DNA of 64,000 nucleotides, taken from the NCBI RefSeq assembly GCF_002863585.1, contig NZ_PGUY01000062.1, forward strand, positions 1-64,000, given 5' to 3'. The position numbers were made by a program, and so were the translations under genes. This document shows positions 54,170-63,920 of the stretch, one piece after another (the stretch's first letter is position 1; each line of letters begins with the position of its first letter). The notes beneath the pieces are model-generated. The model worked only from the letters and a program-made list of their open reading frames with translations. It was not told the DNA's origin and did not search any database. The DNA is from Peribacillus deserti (lineage in GTDB: Bacteria; Bacillota; Bacilli; Bacillales; DSM-1321).

Positions 54170-54991
54170 ATGCTTACGGATTATCATAATCATTTAGAAA
54201 CTGGAACATTAACGCTCGATTACCTGAAAAAATTTACAGATCGTGCAGCAAGCAGCGGGATTGATCACTTTGGGATTTCTGAACATGCTTATCATTTTAA
54301 TGAAACGGCTGATATATTGCAGAATGATTGGGTGAATCCAAGAAGATATTATAAAATGGATGACTATGTTCAATTATTTCATCAGGCCTGGAGTTCGAGT
54401 ATTGATGTAAAAATGTCCATTGAAATGGATTATACTCCAGGGAAACATGAAGAAATGAAAAGGTTCATCCAAGCTTATGATTTCGATTACATAATAGGTT
54501 CGATCCACTGGATTGGGAACTTTGGAATCGACTTAAAAGAATATATGCACGAGTGGGACAAAAGAGACGTCAATATCATATACAAAGCATATTTTGATCA
54601 AGTCGTCACTCTGGCAGAAAGTAATTTGTTTGATATTATCGGTCATATCGATCTCGTTAAGATTTTTAACTATGTACCTTCAGATGAGGAATTTCTGCTC
54701 GAACAGTATGACCGGGCTACAGAAGCACTAAAGAACTCTAAGACCTGTGTTGAAATAAGCACAGCCGGCCTCAGAAAGCCAGTTGGCAAGCTGTATCCGG
54801 ATGAAAGGCTTTTGGAAATGTGCTTCCGCAAAGGGATCCCGATTGTATTTTCATCAGACGCTCATTTTCCGGAGCATGTTGGGGCAGATTTCGATCAAGC
54901 AGAAAAATTAGCAGCCGCAGCAGGATATACAAGCTTAATGACTTTTTCAAAGGGAGAAAGAAAATCAGTGCCTATGGGGAAAGGGAAATAA
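54170..54991 (+). CDS. PHP-domain phosphatase, HisJ (histidinol-phosphatase) family
   Basis: A 273-aa PHP-fold hydrolase. Metal-ligand regions are TDYHNHLETGT, FGISEHAYHF, SIEMDYTPG, IGSIHWIG, IGHIDLVK and VFSSDAHFPEHVG. Related proteins hydrolyse histidinol phosphate. No other his gene is nearby, so the substrate is uncertain. AAAGGGGGA precedes the ATG. Confidence 0.8.
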   Translation: MLTDYHNHLETGTLTLDYLKKFTDRAASSGIDHFGISEHAYHFNETADILQNDWVNPRRYYKMDDYVQLFHQAWSSSIDVKMSIEMDYTPGKHEEMKRFIQAYDFDYIIGSIHWIGNFGIDLKEYMHEWDKRDVNIIYKAYFDQVVTLAESNLFDIIGHIDLVKIFNYVPSDEEFLLEQYDRATEALKNSKTCVEISTAGLRKPVGKLYPDERLLEMCFRKGIPIVFSSDAHFPEHVGADFDQAEKLAAAAGYTSLMTFSKGERKSVPMGKGK

Positions 54992-54993
54992 TA

Positions 54994-55036
54994 AAAAACG
55001 GGATATAAAGCATTAAGCTTCATATCCCGTTTTTTT
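54994..55036 (+). terminator. Terminator after PHP gene
   Basis: AAAAAACGGGATAT pairs with ATATCCCGTTTTTTT; it works in both directions. Confidence 0.85.
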
Positions 55037-55198
55037 CTGTAATATTGGCTTGTTGTTTCCTTTTTAGCGGTTCATTGGATGGATTTCGCCTGGGGAGGTG
55101 CTCCATCGGCTTCCCCTGGAATCTCCCAGAAGGGAATAGTAACAAAGTGAATAGATCATTTATATCATTCCATGCGGATAAATATTCGCAGCATGGCA

Positions 55199-56773
55199 CT
55201 ATAAAATAATATGATGTAAAAATGAAATATCCTCTGAGCTTTCTAATGTAGTGATGATGCCTTCAGTCAGCGGTTTGTCGAAGGTTAAGATCATGATGGC
55301 CTCTCCGCCCGCCTCTTTCCGGCCTACCTGCATCGTTGCGATATTTACATCATGGTCTCCCAATACTTTACCGACGCGTCCGATAACCCCTGGCTTGTCT
55401 GTATGCTGAATGTAGAGTAAGTTTCCTTCAGGCTGAAAGTCAATATTAAATCCATTCAAACTTAGGATTCTAGGTCCGTACTGATCAATATACGCGCCTC
55501 TGATTTCAAAAATGCGATTTTCCGCTTTTACGGTCAAGCTGATTGCGTTTGCATAGCCATATGTATTTTCTGAAACCTTTTCCCCGATGGTGACTCCTCT
55601 TTCTTTTGCTACAAGAAGAGCATTTACCTCATTAACCGGTGAATCCACCATTCGTTTAAAGAAACCTGAAACGAGCGCCTTGGTTAGAAGGTTTTTGTCA
55701 AAGTCATCCGGAATGCCGGCATAAGTAACTGACAGTTCAAGTACAGCCCGCTTGGTCAGCTGAGAAGACAAATTTCCCATTTGTTTCACTAATAGATAAT
55801 AAGGCTGAATCTTGTTGAATACCTCCTTAGAGATGGCAGGGAGATTGATTGAATTTGAGACAGGGTTCCCATTTAAATATTGAAGTACTTCCTGGGCAAC
55901 CTGTGTGGCCACATTCAATTGAGCTTCCTTTGTGGATGCGCCAAGATGCGGCGTAATAATAATTTCATCGAGTTCTAAGAGCTTATTTCCAAAAGGAGGT
56001 TCTTCTGTAAAAACATCGAGAGCAGCACCGGCTACATGTTTTTCTAAAATAGCCTGGTACAGGGCATCTTCATCGATAATTCCACCCCTTGCACAGTTGA
56101 GCAGGTACACTCCCTTTTTACATTTTTTAATGTTCGTTTCATTGATTAATCCTTTTGTCTCCGGTGTCAGGGGAGTATGTACCGTAATAAAATCTGCGGA
56201 TTTCATCAGCTCTTCTAGAGGTACCGCTTTGACATTCAACTGTTTTGCTCTTTCGGCAGAGAAAAAAGGGTCATACACATAAACATCCATGCCAAATGCT
56301 TTTGCCCGTTTGGCAATTTCGCCGCCAATACGGCCCATCCCGATGATCCCAAGATTTTTGCCGTATAGCTCAGTACCGATGAATTGAGTTCTTTTCCATT
56401 CCTTCTGCTTAAGAGAAGAATGAGCCTGCGGAATATTTCTGGCAAGCGATGCCATCATCGCAAACGTGTGCTCGGCAGTGGATATGGTATTGCCATCAGG
56501 GGCATTGACCACTACCACCCCATGCTTGGTAGCTGAATGAACGTCGATATTGTCGATCCCTACTCCAGCGCGTGCTACAATCTTTATATTGGGCATGGCG
56601 TTAAGAAGCTCATCGGTTACCTTTGTTTCGCTCCGCACCAACAGTGCGTCGATACTTTTAAGTTCATCGCCTGCTTCTGACACCGTTTTTTGGAGAAGTT
56701 CTATATTGGGAGCGTCCAGTAATGGGCCAAGCCCCTCTGGTTTAATTGCATCTGCTACTAACACTCGAAACAA
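55199..56773 (-). CDS. serA: D-3-phosphoglycerate dehydrogenase
   Basis: A 524-aa enzyme for the first step of serine synthesis. It has a catalytic domain with NAD fold ([21 protein letters not shown]), ARGGIIDE and PHLGAST motifs, an intervening domain, and a C-terminal ACT domain ([35 protein letters not shown]). TTG 56773 (MFRVLVAD) has GGTGAT upstream and fits homologues better than GTG 56782. It is divergent from the GNAT gene. Confidence 0.96.
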   Translation of the reverse strand: MFRVLVADAIKPEGLGPLLDAPNIELLQKTVSEAGDELKSIDALLVRSETKVTDELLNAMPNIKIVARAGVGIDNIDVHSATKHGVVVVNAPDGNTISTAEHTFAMMASLARNIPQAHSSLKQKEWKRTQFIGTELYGKNLGIIGMGRIGGEIAKRAKAFGMDVYVYDPFFSAERAKQLNVKAVPLEELMKSADFITVHTPLTPETKGLINETNIKKCKKGVYLLNCARGGIIDEDALYQAILEKHVAGAALDVFTEEPPFGNKLLELDEIIITPHLGASTKEAQLNVATQVAQEVLQYLNGNPVSNSINLPAISKEVFNKIQPYYLLVKQMGNLSSQLTKRAVLELSVTYAGIPDDFDKNLLTKALVSGFFKRMVDSPVNEVNALLVAKERGVTIGEKVSENTYGYANAISLTVKAENRIFEIRGAYIDQYGPRILSLNGFNIDFQPEGNLLYIQHTDKPGVIGRVGKVLGDHDVNIATMQVGRKEAGGEAIMILTFDKPLTEGIITTLESSEDISFLHHIIL

Positions 56774-56817
56774 AATAATCACCAGCCAATCTATTTATTG
56801 TAATGAATTTTCAGTCT

Positions 56818-56846
56818 ATTCTATCCGACTAAAATACAACTGTCAA
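56818..56846 (-). promoter_or_regulatory. Sigma-A promoter of serA
   Basis: On the minus strand TTGACA (56846-56841), a 17-nt spacer and TAGAAT (56823-56818). Upstream of it TGTAAGCGCTTAAA (56861-56874) resembles a catabolite-responsive element with one mismatch. Confidence 0.65.
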
Positions 56847-57009
56847 TTTGACAAGGACGGTGTAAGCGCTTAAAACTTTTGTATTTTTTATATAATTGGT
56901 CACAAAAAACTTTTAAAATAAGGTATTTCAATGAATGATTTAAAAATGTAAAAAAAAATTTCGATTTGATGAAGTGCTGAAGAAAACCATGCAGGAGGCG
57001 GAGGGAAAA

Positions 57010-57477
57010 ATGATGGGACAGGGAGATATAATATTTAAAAAACTTGGTCTGCATGAGAGAACAGATTATGCAAAGTATCTGCTGCTTGCTGATGAAGATG
57101 AAAACATTGTGAATGGATATCTGCTTGAAGGAGAAATGTTCTCTATCCGCATTCAAGGCAAGCTTGCGGGTGCTATCCTTTTCGTGTTTCAGGACGAAAC
57201 AGTGGAACTGAAGAACATTGCTCTGCTGCCTGAAAGCAGAGGGAAAGGGATTGGAAAAGAAATAATGAGATTCTTCATACAGCATTATAGAAAAGAAGGC
57301 TATCTAAAAATGGAAGTGGGGACAGCAAACTCCAGCATTGGCAATATCGCATTTTATCAAAAAGCTGGATTTCGCATATCCAGGATTGTTAAAGATTTTT
57401 TCTTGCAATATGGGGAAAGGATATTTGAAAACGGGATACAGGCAGTGGATATGATCATGTTTGAACGGAAGTTATGA
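57010..57477 (+). CDS. GNAT N-acetyltransferase
   Basis: A 155-aa GNAT protein. The acetyl-CoA-binding loop is in ALLPESRGKGIGKEIMRFF, and SSIGNIAFYQKAGFRI is the typical late motif. The substrate is unknown. ATG 57010 follows GGAGGCGGAGGG; the earlier ATG at 56974 has no comparable signal. Confidence 0.82.
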   Translation: MMGQGDIIFKKLGLHERTDYAKYLLLADEDENIVNGYLLEGEMFSIRIQGKLAGAILFVFQDETVELKNIALLPESRGKGIGKEIMRFFIQHYRKEGYLKMEVGTANSSIGNIAFYQKAGFRISRIVKDFFLQYGERIFENGIQAVDMIMFERKL

Positions 57478-57566
57478 GAATGATTTATAGATCGTGTTGT
57501 AAGCTAATATCTTCACAGTAAGAGGTTTTTCATATATAATAATGATGTTATAAAATTAAATAGTCT

Positions 57567-57695
57567 ATCTTCGGGGCAGGGTGTAATTCCCGACCGGCGG
57601 TGATGAGTCAAATGATTCTAAGCCCGCGAGCCTGCAGTTTGGGCAGGATTTGGTGAGAATCCAAAGCCGACAGTAAAGTCTGGATGGGAGAAGAT
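57567..57695 (+). promoter_or_regulatory. FMN riboswitch (RFN element)
   Basis: The conserved RFN framework is present: ATCTTCGGGGCAGGGTG, CCCGACCGGCGGTGATGAG, AGCCCGCGAGC, and closing AAGCCGACAGT...GTCTGGATGGGAGAAGAT. The ends pair (ATCTTC/GAAGAT). It precedes ribU, with an anti-terminator-like hairpin at 57713-57738 and the terminator at 57754-57787. Confidence 0.96.
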
Positions 57696-57753
57696 GGAGG
57701 TTCTGAGACGTTCTCTAAAAAAGATTTTTAGAACGTTTATTTGAATTTGCCAA

Positions 57754-57787
57754 CACTCCCTTCAGTTTTCAGCTGGGGGGTTTTTTT
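57754..57787 (+). terminator. Riboswitch-controlled terminator
   Basis: ACTCCCTTCAG and CTGGGGGG form an imperfect stem followed by TTTTTTT, immediately before the ribU leader. FMN-bound RFN should favour it. Confidence 0.75.
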
Positions 57788-57850
57788 ATGGCATTCAGTA
57801 AGAACCTTTCCTCTTTTGTTCACGATAGACAAAAAGAAGGAGAGAAGATC

Positions 57851-58435
57851 ATGGTGAAGCATCAAAAGGTTAAAACATTAGTGGGGATTGGTATGTTCAG
57901 CAGCATTTCGTACATTTTAATGCTCATGAATTTTCCATTTCCAGGGTTCCTGAGCTTTTTGCTTGTGGACTTTAGTGATATCCCGGCACTCCTTGCGGCC
58001 GTAATTTTTGGGCCGGCTGCAGGAATTATGGTGGAATTGATAAAGAATGGGCTTGATTACATGATGACCGGTGCTGTAACAGGTGTACCGGTAGGGCAGA
58101 TTGCTAACTTCGCAGCCGGAATATTGTTTGTTTTGCCAGCTTATTATATTTATAAAAAGATCAGCAATAAAAAAGGGATGGCAGCAGGATTATTGGCGGG
58201 CACGATCATTATGAGCCTTATCATGAGTGTTTTAAATTATTTTGTCTTTCTTCCGGCTTATACCATTTTCCTGGGAGCAGAGGCAATGTCTTCTGCACAA
58301 ACTAAACAAATGGTCGTTTCATTCATTTTTCCTTTCAACCTTATAAAAGGGGTTCTCATGACAGTTGTTTTCATGCTGTTATTCGTACGATTAAATTCGT
58401 GGCTTGAGAAACAGATTTTATATAAAAATGTATAG
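57851..58435 (+). CDS. ribU: Riboflavin ECF transporter S component RibU
   Basis: A 194-aa membrane protein (YpaA/FmnP) that binds riboflavin and works with the shared ECF module. About six hydrophobic segments; the family segments GFLSFLLVDFSDIPALLAAVIFGPAAGIM and AGAVTGVPVGQ-like TGAVTGVPVGQIANFAAG are visible. ATG 57851 has AAGGAGAGAAG upstream. The ATG at 57788 lies on the terminator and is unlikely. Controlled by the FMN riboswitch. Confidence 0.95.
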   Translation: MVKHQKVKTLVGIGMFSSISYILMLMNFPFPGFLSFLLVDFSDIPALLAAVIFGPAAGIMVELIKNGLDYMMTGAVTGVPVGQIANFAAGILFVLPAYYIYKKISNKKGMAAGLLAGTIIMSLIMSVLNYFVFLPAYTIFLGAEAMSSAQTKQMVVSFIFPFNLIKGVLMTVVFMLLFVRLNSWLEKQILYKNV

Positions 58436-58442
58436 ATAAAAA

Positions 58443-58474
58443 GAACCCCGCGGCAGCGCCGGCGGGGTTTTATA
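58443..58474. terminator. Bidirectional terminator
   Basis: AACCCCGC pairs with GCGGGGTT between convergent ribU and fer. Confidence 0.85.
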
Positions 58475-58482
58475 TATATTTA

Positions 58483-58773
<291 letters not shown>

Positions 58774-59024
58774 TTAATATACCAAAGAAAACATGGTTAC
58801 TAAATTTCATTGTAAAACTGTTTATACAACTTTTCAAGGAGAAATGCAATTGTCAAGACCATATCCTATCAGGATTTCCCAGTTCGATCATTTTTTCAAA
58901 AAAGAAGACATGATATGACAATTTCATGACTTTTCTGCAGAAAATAATCCATGTTTCGCTTAGTATTTGTTAAAATTAAAGGAGCTATAAGTTAATTTTG
59001 TTTTTAAGAAACGGGTGAACGAAG

Positions 59025-60086
59025 GTGGACAGTTTTTTAGAAGCCCTTATTTTAACATGTCTCCAAAAGGTAAAAGGTGAAAGGTCCGTTTCGGGAACAT
59101 ACCATTTACTAAAAGGGAAAAAATCTTCCCAGACGATCCAGGACAGCCATCTGTTCGGCATAAGCAGGTTTTTTGGGATTTATCCGGTTATCAGCAGAGA
59201 AGAGCTGGACTCTTTCATTCAAAAGTTTACGGATAGAGGCTTTATCCAAAAGCTGCCTAATAATAATTATGCAGTAACAGGAACTGGCATGAGTGAGTTG
59301 GATGATTATTTAAAAAAATTCCCAATTCCTGTTCACTTGAATGGGTGGGCTATCCAAAATACCGCGGATGTTTTTTGGAGAAGACTTTCTCTGCTTATCC
59401 AAACTCTTTCGCATTTAGTTAGGAAAAAGAAGGGATTTTATCCAATCCAGAAAGATATAAGTGTTCAAAAATGGATCAAGCAATATATAAGTGCACAAAA
59501 ATTGGACAGGCAGGAGTTATCAGCGGCGATATTGAGTGAAATACTGCCTCTGCTAGAGCAGCTCAGTACCCGCGAACGTGAGATTTTTGTATTGCGCCTC
59601 AGCAGCAGTATGAGAACGGGGCATACGTATGATCAAATCGCCCGGATGCTTGATCTGGATGAAACGTATGTATATTTTTTATTTGTGAGTGTTCTTCATT
59701 TTATGGTCAGCAGGATTAATTGGGAAAAGAACGTACATCCGCATCTTTCCATTCTGCTTGAAGGATCGGATCTTGCAGAAAAACCGTTAACCCAATCCAC
59801 ACACACGACCTATCAGTATATTTTGAACGGTATGGACAAGGAAGCGGTCGCGCGGATAAGGAACCTAAAAGTCAGTACTATTGAAGATCATATTGTGGAA
59901 TTAGCGCTCACAGATGCCCGCTTTGATACATCTCCATACTTAAATAGTGAATTAGAAAAGGAAATTGCGTCAGTCGCCATCTCAAACCAAACACGTAAAT
60001 TGAAAGAGATTAAAGAACATCTAACCGGCAGTGCAAGTTATTTTCAAATCCGGCTTGTGCTGGCTAGATACGGAGAAAAGATATGA
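59025..60086 (+). CDS. ypbB: YpbB, helix-turn-helix protein upstream of recQ
   Basis: A 353-aa protein conserved next to recQ in Bacillus. The C-terminal part (STHTTYQYILNGMDKEAVARIRNLKVSTIEDHIVELAL) is the helix-turn-helix seen in RecQ C-termini (HRDC/HTH_40-like). The central segment (LLEQLSTREREIFVLRL...TYDQIARMLDLDETYVY) looks like sigma region 4. GTG start after GGGTGA. It overlaps recQ by 4 nt, and a role assisting the helicase is inferred. Confidence 0.88.
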   Translation: MDSFLEALILTCLQKVKGERSVSGTYHLLKGKKSSQTIQDSHLFGISRFFGIYPVISREELDSFIQKFTDRGFIQKLPNNNYAVTGTGMSELDDYLKKFPIPVHLNGWAIQNTADVFWRRLSLLIQTLSHLVRKKKGFYPIQKDISVQKWIKQYISAQKLDRQELSAAILSEILPLLEQLSTREREIFVLRLSSSMRTGHTYDQIARMLDLDETYVYFLFVSVLHFMVSRINWEKNVHPHLSILLEGSDLAEKPLTQSTHTTYQYILNGMDKEAVARIRNLKVSTIEDHIVELALTDARFDTSPYLNSELEKEIASVAISNQTRKLKEIKEHLTGSASYFQIRLVLARYGEKI

Positions 60087-61600
60087 ATTTGGAAGGTTAT
60101 CTTGAAAAATATTTTGGATATACGAATTTTCGGCCTGGCCAAAAAGAAACCATTATGCAGATTATGGACGGAAAACATACATTAAGCATGCTTCCGACAG
60201 GGACTGGAAAATCGCTATGCTATCAGCTCCCTGTATATATAATGAATAAACCGGCAGTGGTTGTATCGCCTCTGCTTTCACTAATGCAGGATCAGGCAGA
60301 ACAAATAAGAGTCAGAGGAGAGAAAAGAGTAGTTTCCTTTAACTCCTTTCTGTCCTTTGAAGAAAAACGGTATGCGTTGAATCATCTGCACACCTATCGC
60401 TTCATATTTGTTTCCCCGGAAATGCTAAACTCAAAACAGCTGTTGGAAGGCTTGAAGAAGCTTGACATAGGGCTTTTTGTCGTCGATGAGGCACATTGCA
60501 TATCACAATGGGGATATGACTTCCGGCCGGATTATTTAAATCTCGGCCCTGTTAGAAAAGAGCTTGGCTATCCTTTAACACTTGCCCTGACTGCCACAGC
60601 AACCCCTGCTGTGAGAAGTGATATTATCCGTGAATTGGGAGAAGATGGATTTACGGAAATACTCTCTTCAGTCGACAGAAGCAACATCGCGTTGAGAGTG
60701 GAAAAATGTTCAAGTTACGAAGAAAAGCAGGAAAGGCTCCTGACCCTGGTAAAAGATCTGCAGGGTCCCGGAATTGTTTATTTTTCAAGCAAAAAAACAG
60801 CTGAAACAGCAGCGTCCTTGCTCCAAAGGAATGGAACGGGCCGTACAGCATTTTATCATGGAGGATTAGAACAGGAACAAAGGATTCTGATTCAACAGCA
60901 ATTTATTAAAGGCGAACTTGACTTGATATGCGCTACCAGTGCTTTTGGGATGGGAATTAATAAAGAAAATGTACGGTACGTTATACACTTCCAAATGCCG
61001 ATGCAAATGGAGTCGTATGTTCAGGAAATAGGCCGTGCCGGCAGGGATGGTAAAGATAGTGCAGCCATTTTGCTTTATTTAGAGGGAGACGAGGGGCTGC
61101 AGCTTAACTTTATCGAAAATGAGCTGCCTTCAGGCAACCAGATTAGAGGCATTATGAGCTATTTGAGAAGCAAAAATCCCAGTAGCAGCGAAGAGCTGTC
61201 ACAGATTATGCTTCATGAAGACCTAGCGGGGTTCTTTTCGTTAAATGAAATTCAGCTAAGAATTACTCAGCATTTGCTGCAATCTGTAAACGATATGGAT
61301 GATTTTAATACTGTCCAAGCTGACATGATAGGGTTTGTTGAAAAAAGGAAGGAAGCTAAAATACAAAAGCTTCGCAGCCTATTGAACTGGGTCCATACAG
61401 ATACTTGCAGAAGAACATTAATAACTCGTTATTTCCAGCAGGATATCCTGCAAAAACCAGAACAATGCTGTGATAATTGCGGAATGAATATTGGAGCCTA
61501 TTACCAAACGGATATGCCCGATAATGTAGATGAATCCAGACTGGTTTTTGATTGGAAAGAAGAACTGATAGATATGCTGATTCCCGGAAGGAATGAGTGA
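60083..61600 (+). CDS. recQ: RecQ-family ATP-dependent DNA helicase
   Basis: A 505-aa 3'-5' helicase of repair and fork processing (B. subtilis ypbC/recS). Motifs: LPTGTGKSLCYQLP (Walker A, 37-50), VVDEAHCISQWGYDFRPDY (DEAH), TATATPAV (III), IVYFSSKKTAE, FGMGINKENVRYVIHFQMP and EIGRAGRDG (VI). The zinc-binding cysteines are in CRRTLITRYF and CCDNCGM. No HRDC domain follows; the related function may be supplied by YpbB. Confidence 0.95.
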   Translation: MNLEGYLEKYFGYTNFRPGQKETIMQIMDGKHTLSMLPTGTGKSLCYQLPVYIMNKPAVVVSPLLSLMQDQAEQIRVRGEKRVVSFNSFLSFEEKRYALNHLHTYRFIFVSPEMLNSKQLLEGLKKLDIGLFVVDEAHCISQWGYDFRPDYLNLGPVRKELGYPLTLALTATATPAVRSDIIRELGEDGFTEILSSVDRSNIALRVEKCSSYEEKQERLLTLVKDLQGPGIVYFSSKKTAETAASLLQRNGTGRTAFYHGGLEQEQRILIQQQFIKGELDLICATSAFGMGINKENVRYVIHFQMPMQMESYVQEIGRAGRDGKDSAAILLYLEGDEGLQLNFIENELPSGNQIRGIMSYLRSKNPSSSEELSQIMLHEDLAGFFSLNEIQLRITQHLLQSVNDMDDFNTVQADMIGFVEKRKEAKIQKLRSLLNWVHTDTCRRTLITRYFQQDILQKPEQCCDNCGMNIGAYYQTDMPDNVDESRLVFDWKEELIDMLIPGRNE

Positions 61601-62190
61601 TGAAAAATAAACAGGCGGAAATAATCAAGACGCTTACGGATAAAGAATTAGTTTTCCACTTGCTGCTTACTCAATTCATTCTAGTGGTTCTATCCTTTCT
61701 GTTAGGAATCTTTCTCTTTGAGGATTGGGCAGAATTTAAGAGTCTGTTTATATTGGATGATAAACGAATTTGGACGATTGGTCTCCCTGCAGGTCTTCTC
61801 GTCGTCGCTCTGGATATATTCCTCATGAAAGTAATACCAAAACACTTATACGATGATGGCGGCATTAATGAAAGGGTATTTAAATGTCTTTCTATACCCA
61901 TGTTAATCCTGGTTCCGCTCGTGATAGCCTTTTGCGAGGAGCTTTTGTTTAGAGGAGTCATCCAGACTCATACCGGACTGGCCTGGGCAAGTATAATTTT
62001 TGCCATGGTGCACTACCGGTACTTATTTAAGTGGTATCTATTAGTAAATATGGTTGTATTAAGCTTTTTTATCGGTTTTATTTACAGTTCAACTGGGAAT
62101 TTAATGGTAAGTATAATGATGCATTTCATTATAGATTTCCTTCTGGGTCTTATCATTAGGTACAGGCATCTTTACCAAAGCAGTTTGTAA
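61600..62190 (+). CDS. ypbD: CPBP family intramembrane metalloprotease YpbD
   Basis: A 196-aa membrane protein of the CAAX protease/bacteriocin-processing (CPBP, Abi) family. Catalytic motifs: FCEELLFRG (EExxxR), FAMVHYRYL (FxxxH) and MVSIMMHFIIDFLLG. About five to six hydrophobic segments. ATG 61600 has AAGGA 7 nt upstream; a GTG at 61597 overlaps recQ. Third gene of the ypbB-recQ-ypbD cluster. The substrate is unknown. Confidence 0.87.
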   Translation: MKNKQAEIIKTLTDKELVFHLLLTQFILVVLSFLLGIFLFEDWAEFKSLFILDDKRIWTIGLPAGLLVVALDIFLMKVIPKHLYDDGGINERVFKCLSIPMLILVPLVIAFCEELLFRGVIQTHTGLAWASIIFAMVHYRYLFKWYLLVNMVVLSFFIGFIYSSTGNLMVSIMMHFIIDFLLGLIIRYRHLYQSSL

Positions 62191-62245
62191 CAACTTTGAA
62201 GCCGCCATGTTCAGACCCGTTAAAGAAGGCTTGCTTAGTCTAACT

Positions 62246-62340
62246 TAAGGGCAGACAGGCACAAGACGAGCAGGCTGCGAAGCGGCTTTCTTCTGAGGGA
62301 CTGAACTTCTTGTGACCTTGAGGTCTAGGCGCTGCAGTTA
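62246..62340 (+). repeat. Diverged hairpin element
   Basis: A shortened relative of the hairpin family: AAGGGCAGAC at the left, CACAAGACGAGCAGG...GGGACTGAACTTCTTGTG, then TTGAGGTCTAGG. The second stem is CACAAG/CTTGTG in place of CATAAG/CTTATG, a paired change on both arms. It lies in the 5' region of ypbE. Confidence 0.65.
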
Positions 62341-62373
62341 TACATCGCATGATGATGAAAAGAGGAATGAAAA

Positions 62374-63045
62374 ATGGAGAGCAGGACAAGGTCCTATGAA
62401 CATACAGAATCAGTGAGTATGCCGTTGAAGCATGCAGCCAATCCAGTACTTTCCAGGGCGGAATTGCATAGGAAGAAAAGAACCAAAAAAAAGAGGAAGA
62501 TTAAATTTCCTCTTTTGAAATTGTTATCGTTAGTATTTATTTTGCTTCCAGTACTCATTTATAGTGGTTATCAATATTTTGGAAGTCAGGCCTCCAGCGC
62601 TGATTCAGACGAGAACGGTTTTGAAACAGTAGAAGTGTACAAAGATGAGAAATTAAGCGGAAGTGCACCTAAAGTGGAGCCTGAAAAAGATGTGTCCTCC
62701 TCAAGCCAGACAGAGGTAGAAGAGACACCTGCAAAACCGGAAAAAGTGGAGCAGGTTCCTACTATAGAAGCAGCAGCGTCTGCGGAGCCGGCAGAAACAG
62801 AGACTCCTTTAGCACCTAGTGAAACGGAATCACCATCACAAGCCCAGGCGGAGGAAACAGCCAATAATGAAAGTGATGAGTACCGCATAATTTACCATAC
62901 GGTAAAACCGAAAGAAACAGTCTTCAGAATTTCTATGCAATATTACAAGTCCCAAGATGGGATTGCCTTGATCCGTGAGTGGAATGGGCTGACAGGAAAT
63001 GAAATTTCGGCAGGGCAGAAGCTTAAAATACCTTTGAAAAAATAG
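62374..63045 (+). CDS. ypbE: LysM domain protein YpbE
   Basis: A 223-aa bitopic membrane protein. A basic cytoplasmic N-terminus (about 1-46, with KKRTKKKRKIK) precedes one membrane segment (about 49-70). A Glu/Pro/Ala/Ser-rich linker (about 72-165) and a C-terminal LysM domain (YHTVKPKETVFRISMQYYKSQDGIALIREWNGL) follow. Probably binds peptidoglycan. GAGGAATG precedes the ATG. Position matches B. subtilis ypbE. Confidence 0.85.
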   Translation: MESRTRSYEHTESVSMPLKHAANPVLSRAELHRKKRTKKKRKIKFPLLKLLSLVFILLPVLIYSGYQYFGSQASSADSDENGFETVEVYKDEKLSGSAPKVEPEKDVSSSSQTEVEETPAKPEKVEQVPTIEAAASAEPAETETPLAPSETESPSQAQAEETANNESDEYRIIYHTVKPKETVFRISMQYYKSQDGIALIREWNGLTGNEISAGQKLKIPLKK

Positions 63046-63096
63046 GCTGTTTTCTAAAGGATTGTTGTTTTTTGATACCATTTATTGATTAATCAG

Positions 63097-63223
63097 GTTG
63101 ATTGTAGTGGAAGGTGCGAGACTCCTGCGGGAGCAGCGGGACAGGTGAGACCCCACAGGCGGTACGCCGAGGAGGCTCACCGCACGCCCCGCGGAAAGCG
63201 AGCATCCTGTAATGGAAATCAAC
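63097..63223. repeat. GC-rich element, third copy
   Basis: About 127 bp with GTTGATT/AATCAAC ends and the same CTCCTGCGGGA, GACAGGTGAGACCCCACAGGC and CGCCCCGCGGAAAGCG blocks as the two copies near proC, in the opposite orientation. The rest of 63046-63461 holds only the terminator below and the ypbF leader. Confidence 0.8.
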
Positions 63224-63274
63224 AATTATATTAAAAGCGACAAACTTTGCGAAAAGAGCCAAAAAATAAAGTAG

Positions 63275-63313
63275 AAAAACATCCTCATCCGAAATGGAAG
63301 AGGATGTTTTTAT
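63275..63313. terminator. Terminator before ypbF
   Basis: AAAAACATCCTC pairs with GAGGATGTTTTT around a 15-nt internal region, ending the ypbE transcript. Confidence 0.75.
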
Positions 63314-63461
63314 TCATATTCCATTTACACAAAAACTGGGAGCTGGAAATGGTGATGCAACATCTATGTACACAGACCCTGATAATTGTCTTCTAGTAAT
63401 AGTTCGAGAGACATGCTCATAAAATTCTATAAGGAGAATTTGAGATAAGGAGCTGTTTATA

Positions 63462-63920
63462 ATGGAACCGGCAATCGTTATGCTTGATGAAAAAACCGAT
63501 CTTGCTACAAAACAGATGCTTCAGGCAGTTGTAAAAAGAAAACAAAAATTTCAACGATATAAATACAATCATATCCTGACACTTTGTGCATGTATGATGA
63601 TCAGCCTTATGTTTTTACTCTATGTATATTGGTTTATTGCCAAGCCTTATTCCTATTCCTTTTTTGCGATGTTTTCTGCTTTTGTAAACAGCTCATTAAA
63701 CTTCTTCTATTTGGCCGTAACCATCGGATTATACGGTTATATGATCGTTCTGAAGAAAAAGGTTGATAAAGCTGAGAAAGAGTTTCACGCACTAAGATGT
63801 GAGATTATCGACAAAAGCAAGGACTTATGGAAACCTGAACAGTCATGGAAAGGACGCCATACCGTGTATGAAATGATGAAAAAGAATTTTGATATTAATC
63901 TTTACCATGAAAATAAGTAG
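63462..63920 (+). CDS. ypbF: YpbF family protein (DUF2663)
   Basis: A 152-aa protein with two membrane segments (about 43-64 and 75-95) between charged ends: MLDEKTDLATKQMLQAVVKRKQKF at the start and a C-terminal coiled-coil region KKKVDKAEKEFHALRCEIIDKS. It fits the DUF2663/YpbF family of unknown function. It is preceded by AAGGAG. The next gene lies beyond the window. Confidence 0.85.
   Translation: MEPAIVMLDEKTDLATKQMLQAVVKRKQKFQRYKYNHILTLCACMMISLMFLLYVYWFIAKPYSYSFFAMFSAFVNSSLNFFYLAVTIGLYGYMIVLKKKVDKAEKEFHALRCEIIDKSKDLWKPEQSWKGRHTVYEMMKKNFDINLYHENK

Noticed and set aside
62874-63045. LysM protein as a phage endolysin
   Set aside because: There is no catalytic domain. The single membrane segment and the syntenic position identify YpbE.
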